Assembly (NCBI RefSeq): GCF_040183065.1
Contig: NC_091120.1
Span: forward strand, 182,919,396-182,983,395
DNA: 64,000 bases
Direction of reading: 5' to 3'
Origin: Periplaneta americana
Lineage: Eukaryota > Arthropoda > Insecta > Blattodea > Blattidae
Shown here piece after piece: positions 58,981 to 64,000 of the stretch. The translations under genes were made by a program, and so were the position numbers. The notes under the pieces were generated by a model. The model searched no databases. It was not told the DNA's origin and saw nothing but the letters and a program-made list of their open reading frames with translations. The first letter of the stretch is position 1, and every line of letters starts with the position of its first letter.

Positions 58981-60183
58981 GGGAATATCCTAAATTAAAT
59001 GAAGCACGATCACTTAAAATAACATTTAAAATAAATCTAATTTCTATCTTAAACCTAAGTTCGAACTAAAACCCACGAGTATGATATGATCATATCTGCA
59101 CAAGTACCTTTGAACATGTCGCTGTCAACTCACTCACTGCACTGGAACTACGACACATTTCACTGATTCTATCCTGATTTCACTAACACTTCAAAAACAT
59201 TTCACTGTTCAAGTACTTTGCACTGCCACTATAAACTATAAAGCTTCCCTGACAGGAACACGTTTCACTTACACAACACACTTCACTGACACAACATAAT
59301 TCTTGACTGATACAACACTTCAATAACAAAATATCATTTACACCCTTTAAATACTGTGTATAATTACCGTCTATTAGTAAAGTCCTTAAGCATGGATACA
59401 GTTTTAGCTAATGAGTTTTTTTCCCTTTATCTATTGAATCAGTTCTGGCCATCCCTGAACATAGCTCGACCAAGCTCTGTCTCTTTCCTTTCCTCTGTAA
59501 AGCGCTCAGGCTCTCCTGAGCTCTAAAGCGCGCGCTTGCTCCTATGGGCATCAATTGACATGACTGGGCTAGATAAATAATCAAAATTCCCGTATTTGGG
59601 CAAGTGAAAACTCCCATATGATGCATGAAAAGCCCCTTTATTCAGGAAAGATTGGTGTTTGGTGTGCAATATCTCGGCGGCGAATAAATTGGTCCCATCT
59701 CCTTCAATACAACCATCGCAACAAATGAATACCTTGAAATATTTAATACGTTTGTAAATCAACTGGACGACCAGGGACTCATCACGGGATATTTCCAACA
59801 AGACGGTGCGATATGCCACACATCAATCGTCAGCATGGCCGAAATTCAGTCCTTTTTGGATGCCGCGCTGGCCCGACCTGACATCACCTGAAAGGGACAG
59901 TCTATAAGAACGAACCACGAACCATAGACGCTTTGAAAGAAAACATCATCACAGAGATCCAGGCAATAAACGCAGACATCCTAGCGAAGACATACGATAA
60001 TACGGTCCGGCGAATTCAATCTTGCCTCGATGAAAATGGCGGGCACTACCAGCATCTGTTATGATGTCACCACATTTCTCGCAGAATGAGGTAAGCCGTC
60101 TTCAAATTTCATTGCAATATCTTCATTAATATTGGAATTATTAAAATGAATTCCGGGTTCGGTAGTGAGTGGGACGCACTGTA

Positions 60184-60427
60184 TTTGAGAGAGTTTCACT
60201 GTTAAAATAAATATACATTGTAGGTTAAACGAATTGGGTCTCTTTTAAGTTCTAACTAACAAAATAGGCCATTTTAGGTCCTATCTAGGTATTAGGTCTT
60301 TTAGGTCCTATAAAATTTAAGTATGTTATTCGTTGCTACATAAAACGAAAAAGAAATGCGGTATTTCGGAGTAACGAGATAGCAGCAGAATAGAATCGAA
60401 CCTAAGGATCCGGAGCTTGCTCATTAC
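60184..60427. other. unassigned sequence
   Basis: Contains TTTTAGGTCCTAT-type repeats (60262-60312) like those at 9780 and 10135. No gene. Confidence 0.4.
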
Positions 60428-61293
60428 CAGACAGTGTATGCGGGATGACTTAAGGAAAAGTGAAGTTGTTTCGTATCTTAGTATATGGCACGTGCCGCGC
60501 CGTCCGTCTTTTGTGTACCTGGCGAGTACAGCAGCGTACAAAACGAAGGAACCCCGGTCTGTTCATAGTAATATTGCAACGCAATGTGTGCAGTTGTTAT
60601 CCTGCTCAAGTATTTAGTACGAGTTGAATAGTGTAGTGCTGATCCATTCATAATGTCGAAGGCAAAACGTTCAATTCGCTCAGAGATACAAAAACGCAAT
60701 TAATAAGTATGAGAGTGACATTTTATGTATTAACGAAGACAACATCGTGTGTAATGTACGTAAAATTTAAATAAAAACCAGAACAACTCAGGCTATAGAG
60801 AAACATTGCAACAGTACATCGCACAGGAAATGCGTTGAAATTAAATCTGAGGAATCATCATCATCATCATCATCATTTAGTTGTGCGGGTCTAAACGACA
60901 CGTGCAACATGATGCTCAGTGCAAATATTCCTCTAAAGAAATTGAGTGATCCCCATTTTAGAGGTTTTCTTCAGAAATTCTCTCGATACAGCAACTGATT
61001 AAGCGATAGGCGAAGACGATTCAGCTTCGACAACTTACGAGAATATATCGTCGTTTACTGCAACGCTGGTAATTGCATCAATGATGACGAGGACTGAACT
61101 TGCAAGGTATGTGCTACAGTACTACAGTACGTTATTTTTCTTTTCCTTCTGACTGTACGAAGATACAGTAGCATGTTGACGCCGTCTGTTTACGTTTAAA
61201 ACCTGTTGAGCCAATGGTCTGAATGAAAAAAATGTAACATATAGTAAATGTGCACCTACATTCAACGATAAGTCATCCCGCATCCACTGTCTA
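60428..61293 (+). mobile_element. internally deleted hAT element, CGGBP1-like
   Basis: An 866-bp element with perfect 8-bp target duplications CTCATTAC (60420-60427 and 61294-61301). Inverted ends are CAGACAGTGTATGCGGGATG and the complement of TAGACAGTGGATGCGGGATG, then ACTTA. It carries the two ends of a transposase gene joined by a deletion, so it is non-autonomous. A family separate from 17575-19070 by its termini. Confidence 0.92.
60653..61097 (+). pseudogene. hAT transposase N- and C-terminal remnants
   Basis: The ATG at 60653 gives MSKAKRSIRSEIQKRN then stops, with EKHCNSTSHRKCVEI following in another frame; compare MPKAKRSLQDRLNK and KQHCNSKKH of the other hAT. After an (ATC)n tract at 60855-60875 the C-terminal part reads NIPLKKLSDPHFRGFLQKFS, then LSDRRRRFSFDNLREYIVVY and CNAG, ending TGA at 61095. 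The central part is missing. Confidence 0.8.
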
Positions 61294-61301
61294 CTCATTA
61301 C

Positions 61302-62024
61302 TGTTACATAGCCTACTTGCACAGCAAATTCACTCGACGATCCTATTTATTCCCAAGCCGAATAACGTACTGAACAACTACTAACTTATTAGAGGAAATG
61401 AAAGACAAATCTGAATTTATTTTTAACCTCTCACTATATGTACATATTTAATACACTGTATAAATAAATATATCTCGTAACACGAAAGAAAAAAAATAAC
61501 AGGAACACTCGCAAAGAAGAGAAAAAATCTACCGACATAAAACAACATTTTTACGGCTGTACTGGAATTGGTTCCCAAATCTATGAATTAGTTCCCAGTT
61601 CGTCCCAGAGCTATACTCGAGTTGGTTCCAGGTTGATTTCTCCTGTGTACTGCAATTGGTTCCCGCGCCAGATCAAGAAAGAAAACATTTCCCTTCCCAT
61701 TTTATACAGACTTAGGACTATCAACTACTGTCTACAGCAGTAGGTAGGCCAAAAATGTTTTGTGCTTGGCGGACACGCTGCGTCGATTAACTTCACAATT
61801 TTATATTTGTACTGGTAAAAATTTGAAACAAACATGTCGCAGGAATGCATGTCTGCTTACACTGTCATCAGAAAACTTTTCCATCCAATCTTTCACAAAC
61901 GTTTCCTTTCGTTGCATTATCTTAGGCCTACATTTACTTTTACTCCTAAGCTTAATAACAACTACTCTGCTACATGATCGATTAACATCCATGTCCCACA
62001 CAGCCTGCTAGAAAACCACAGCCT
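61302..62024. other. unassigned sequence with GGTTCCC motifs
   Basis: GTTGGTTCC/ATTGGTTCCC motifs occur at about 61567, 61625 and 61660. They are the complement of the core of the minisatellite that follows. An 83-codon frame at 61760 has no recognised domain. Confidence 0.45.
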
Positions 62025-62885
62025 TGGATATTTGAACATGGGGAACCAACTCACGTTGTTGATATTTGAACATGGGGAACCAACTCACGTTGATATTTGA
62101 ACATGGGGAACCAACTCACGTTGTTGATATTTGAACATGGGGAACCAACTCACGTTGTTGATATTTGAACATGGGGAACCAACTCACGTTGTTGATATTT
62201 GAATATGGGGAACCAACTCACGTTGTTGATATTTGAACATGGGGAACCAACTCACGTTGTTGATATTTGAACATGGGGAACCAACTCACGTTGTTGATAT
62301 TTGAACATGGGGAACCAACTCACGTTGTTGATATTTGAACATGGGGAACCAACTCACGTTGTTGATATGTGAACATGGGGAACCAACTCACGTTGTTGAT
62401 ATCTGAATATGGGGAACCAACTCACGTTGTTGATATCTGAACATGGGGAACCAACTCACGTTGTTGATATTTGAACATGGGGAACCAACTCACGTTGTTG
62501 ATATTTGAACATGGGGAACCAACTCACGTTGTTGATATTTGAACATGGGGAACCAACTCACGTTGTTGATATTTGAAAATGGGGAACCAACTCACGTTGT
62601 TGATATTTGAACATGGGGAACCAACTCACGTTGTTGATATTTGAACATGGGGAACCAACTCACGTTGTTGATATTTGAACATGGGGAACCAACTCACGTT
62701 GTTGATATTTGAACATGGGGAACCAACTCACGTTGTTAATATTTGAACATGGGGAACCAACTCACGTTGTTGATATTTGAACATGGGGAACCAACTCACG
62801 TTGTTGATATTTGAACATGGGGAACCAACTCACGTTGTTGATATTTGAACATGGGGAACCAACTCACGTTGTTGATATTTTGTTT
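62025..62885. repeat. 34-bp minisatellite
   Basis: About 25 direct copies of a 34-base unit containing GAACATGGGGAACCAACTCA. Homogeneous, with occasional single-base variants (62202, 62371, 62402, 62577) and one unit missing GTT near 62090. There are no unique spacers. 34 is not a multiple of three, so no frame runs through it. Confidence 0.97.
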
Positions 62886-63148
62886 GGGAACCAACTGCAA
62901 ACAGCGATTTTTACGAGCGGAGAGAAAACTTAACAATATAAGACGCGATTTTCTAAAGCCAAGAAGAAAGAAACACAGATTGCAAAAGAGAAAGAGAGCG
63001 CTTGCCAAAATAGCCCAACATAGCAGAAAGCAGCCGAGACTAGCAGCACATTTGTCAGAGGCGAATAGGACTTCTTTAAATTAAACTCCTCTCGCGCGTT
63101 CTAATTAGGTTTAAACACTCTGATATCCAGCAATCCTATTGGCTGAAC
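62886..63148. other. unassigned sequence
   Basis: A Lys/Arg-rich frame (62845-63084) starts inside the minisatellite and is probably chance. Nothing recognised. Confidence 0.4.
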
Positions 63149-63225
63149 TGCTATTGTCATGCAAATCTAGTCTTTCAGGTAAACCTTCCTGTAAAGCAGA
63201 TTTGAATAATTTCAAGGGAAAAATT

Positions 63226-63301
63226 GTTCCGGGGCCGGGTATCGATCCCGGGACCTCTGGTTGAACGTACCAGCTCTCTGCCAACTGAGCTACACGGGAA
63301 C
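63226..63301 (-). other. tRNA-like module 1
   Basis: The 76-base minus strand starts GTTCCCG TG TAGCTCAGTT and folds as a tRNA: acceptor GTTCCCG/CCGGAAC with one mismatch, D stem, anticodon stem CTGGT/ACCAG, T stem CCGGG/CCCGG. The D stem is mutated (GAGA for GAGC). The T loop reads ATCGATA and base 33 is C, so it is not a functional tRNA gene. Confidence 0.7.
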
Positions 63302-63524
63302 TCCACCCGACACCGTCTCAACTTGTCCCTTTTTATATCCACACAAATCGCGTGGGCTGACGAAACGCCAGAGACCCACATCGAGTGCACACAAACTCTG
63401 TGTGACTTGGAATTGTGGTTTTCTGTTAACGTACACAGTGACGTATATATTATGCAAATCTAGTCTTTCAGATAAAGCTCCCTGTAAAGCAGATTTGAAT
63501 AATTTCAAGACGGTGTCGGGTGGA

Positions 63525-63592
63525 GTTCCCGTGTAGCTCAGTTGGCAGAGCGCTGGTACTTTCAACCCGGGATCGATACCCGGCCCCGGAAC
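63525..63592 (+). other. tRNA-like module 2 (anticodon arm deleted)
   Basis: Same sequence as module 3 but lacking 8 bases around the 3' side of the anticodon stem and variable loop (TTTCAACCCGGG where module 3 has GTTCAACCAGAGGTCCCGGG). Confidence 0.7.
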
Positions 63593-63807
63593 AATTTTTC
63601 CCTTGAAATTATTCAAATCTGCTTTACAGGAAGCTTTACCTGAAAGACTAGATTTGCATAATATATACGTCACTGTGTACGTTAACAGAAAACCACAATT
63701 CCAAGTCACACAAAGTTTGTGTGCACTCGATGTGGGTCTCTGGCATTTCGTCAGCCCACGCGAGTTGTGTGGATATAAAGGGAAAAGTTGAGACGGTGTC
63801 GGGTGGA

Positions 63808-63883
63808 GTTCCCGTGTAGCTCAGTTGGCAGAGCGCTGGTACGTTCAACCAGAGGTCCCGGGATCGATACCCGGCCCCGGAAC
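63808..63883 (+). other. tRNA-like module 3
   Basis: 76 bases, the best cloverleaf of the three: D stem GCTC/GAGC, anticodon stem CTGGT/ACCAG with loop ACGTTCA, T stem CCGGG/CCCGG. C at position 33 and T loop ATCGATA argue against a working tRNA. The A and B boxes could still act as a pol III promoter for the element (inference). Confidence 0.7.
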
Positions 63884-64000
63884 AATTTTTACATTGAAAT
63901 TATTGCTATTGTCATGGTTACCGGGGAGGAGAGTCATATAGTTGCCTCCGCTGTCCCGCTCTCTCATAGACACTACAGGCTGCTCGATGTCGATTATACA

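Larger units (their letters stand above)
58594..59392 (-). mobile_element. LINE 3' end with (ACAT)n tail
   Basis: The minus strand from 59392 begins CTTAAGGACTTTACTAATAG, the same C-terminal/3' segment as 20316-20400, and runs through an AT-rich 3' region. It includes an (ATT)n block (58855-58978 as AAT/ACT) and ends in a pure 4-base microsatellite (58602-58731). The clean four-base tail is probably its poly-A equivalent. Confidence 0.65.
57623..59566 (-). mobile_element. non-autonomous hAT element inside the transposase gene
   Basis: Perfect 8-bp target duplications GGCTAGAT (57615-57622 and 59567-59574) and inverted ends CAGTGATGTCAA / complement of CAGTCATGTCAA. Removing it restores the transposase reading frame across the junction. 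It contains a LINE 3' fragment with microsatellites (58594-59392). The 62-codon frame at 57625 has no recognised domain. Confidence 0.9.
57165..60063 (+). pseudogene. DUF4817-type IS630/mariner transposase, split by a hAT insertion
   Basis: The N-terminus reads LEERAFTIRVYWKTDSIQAC, QERFVERFGDNRYLPSKSTI and WALSKKKHMEL. A one-base frame change follows, then MTQETIENVKDRLLASPSKS, RLSQETGMSKSTCQRA (helix-turn-helix) and VRYCQMFQTFLQNKATILDY. The first catalytic Asp is in WFTDETWFHLSG (57590-57616). The hAT at 57623-59566 interrupts here. Coding resumes in the same frame with INNQNSRIWASENSHMMHEK and VWCAISRRRI, then GYFQQDGAICHTS (second Asp, about 59792). HLKGTVYKNEPRTIDALKEN, ending CLDENGGHYQHLL and TGA-adjacent TAA/TGA at about 60063, completes it. 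TAG replaces a Tyr codon at the hAT junction. Several frameshifts; dead. Confidence 0.85.
49558..60181 (+). mobile_element. IS630/mariner-superfamily element (DUF4817 type), expanded by nesting
   Basis: Inverted ends about 65 bp long. The left is CAGTGTGTCCTACTCGCTAC; the right-hand complement is CAGTGCGTCCCACTCACTAC. Both continue CGAACCCGGAATT and ATTTTAATAATTCCAATA. TA flanks both sides (49556-49557 and 60182-60183). Its transposase gene lies in two pieces at 57165-57614 and 59575-60063. Removing recognised insertions leaves roughly 2-3 kb. Nested inside are H2, H3, H4, a LINE, a long-TIR element, an inverted hammerhead-like pair and a hAT. Confidence 0.8.
63162..63903. mobile_element. 742-bp fold-back element with tRNA-like modules
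   Basis: Flanked by a perfect 13-bp target duplication TGCTATTGTCATG (63149-63161 and 63904-63916). Inside, a ~340-bp left half is the reverse complement of the right half. Each half combines a tRNA-like module, a TATA-like GGATATAAA, and the body segments TTTGTGTGCACTCGATGTGG and AAAGACTAGATTTGCATAAT. Three tRNA-like modules are present (63226-63301 minus, 63525-63592 plus, 63808-63883 plus). The target duplication suggests the whole structure inserted as one unit. Confidence 0.8.

Noticed and set aside
62025..62885. CRISPR-like array of ~34-bp repeats
   Set aside because: Units follow one another without unique spacers, and the context is an animal genome. It is a minisatellite.
63226..63883. 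Cluster of three functional tRNA genes
   Set aside because: C at position 33, an atypical T loop, a deletion in module 2 and an inverted repeated context point to a tRNA-related mobile element.

Overview
This window is intergenic, repeat-dense DNA from an insect. The most likely source is a cockroach (Blattodea, probably Periplaneta or a close relative). I base this on the non-LTR retrotransposon 3' ends, the tRNA-derived SINEs and the Tc1/mariner, hAT, Harbinger and Helitron-like families seen here; it is an inference, not a database result. I find no intact host gene. The only recognisable host coding sequence is a dead processed copy of ribosomal protein eL27 (45876-46264, minus strand). 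Almost everything else is transposable elements, many nested inside one another, plus satellite and microsatellite DNA.

Bases 1 to about 40435 are two direct copies of one unit, spaced about 23.06 kb apart: copy A (1-20315) and copy B (23013-40435). Each copy holds, in order: a 41-bp satellite split by a dead mariner element; a short element rich in TATGGCC motifs; a 5'-truncated LINE with a second LINE nested in it; a second LINE 3' end; a pair of 280-bp inverted arms enclosing a third LINE, a mariner relic and a hAT element; and a transposase relic. The copies differ by a few percent by eye, and by clean insertions. A alone carries a 2.5-kb unclassified transposon (7146-9659) and a Helitron-like element (15418-16707). 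B alone carries a Tc1-like element (27137-28689), two SINEs (25078-25306 and 30462-30717) and a four-fold 173-bp higher-order satellite repeat. Two haplotypes wrongly joined in tandem in the assembly would look the same as a real duplication.

Between and after the copies (20316-23012 and 40436-42540) lie LINE fragments, a reverse-oriented hAT, and two independent insertions of an ~800-bp unclassified element with a strong hairpin near its right end. Bases 42639-43966 hold an almost intact Tc1 (DD34E) element broken by one base in a T run. Bases 44943-48209 are a pogo-like element containing the eL27 retrocopy and a PIF/Harbinger element. Bases 48662-49367 are a Tigger-type element with a SINE inside.

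Bases 49558-60181 are one IS630/mariner-superfamily element with a DUF4817-type transposase and matching 60-70 bp termini. Other insertions have blown it up to 10.6 kb: three ~1.2-kb Helitron-like copies, a LINE fragment, a long-TIR element, a hAT element, and an inverted pair of sequences with a hammerhead-like core. The window ends with an internally deleted hAT (60428-61293), a 34-bp minisatellite (62025-62885), and a 742-bp fold-back element that carries three tRNA-like modules and is flanked by a perfect 13-bp target duplication (63162-63903).
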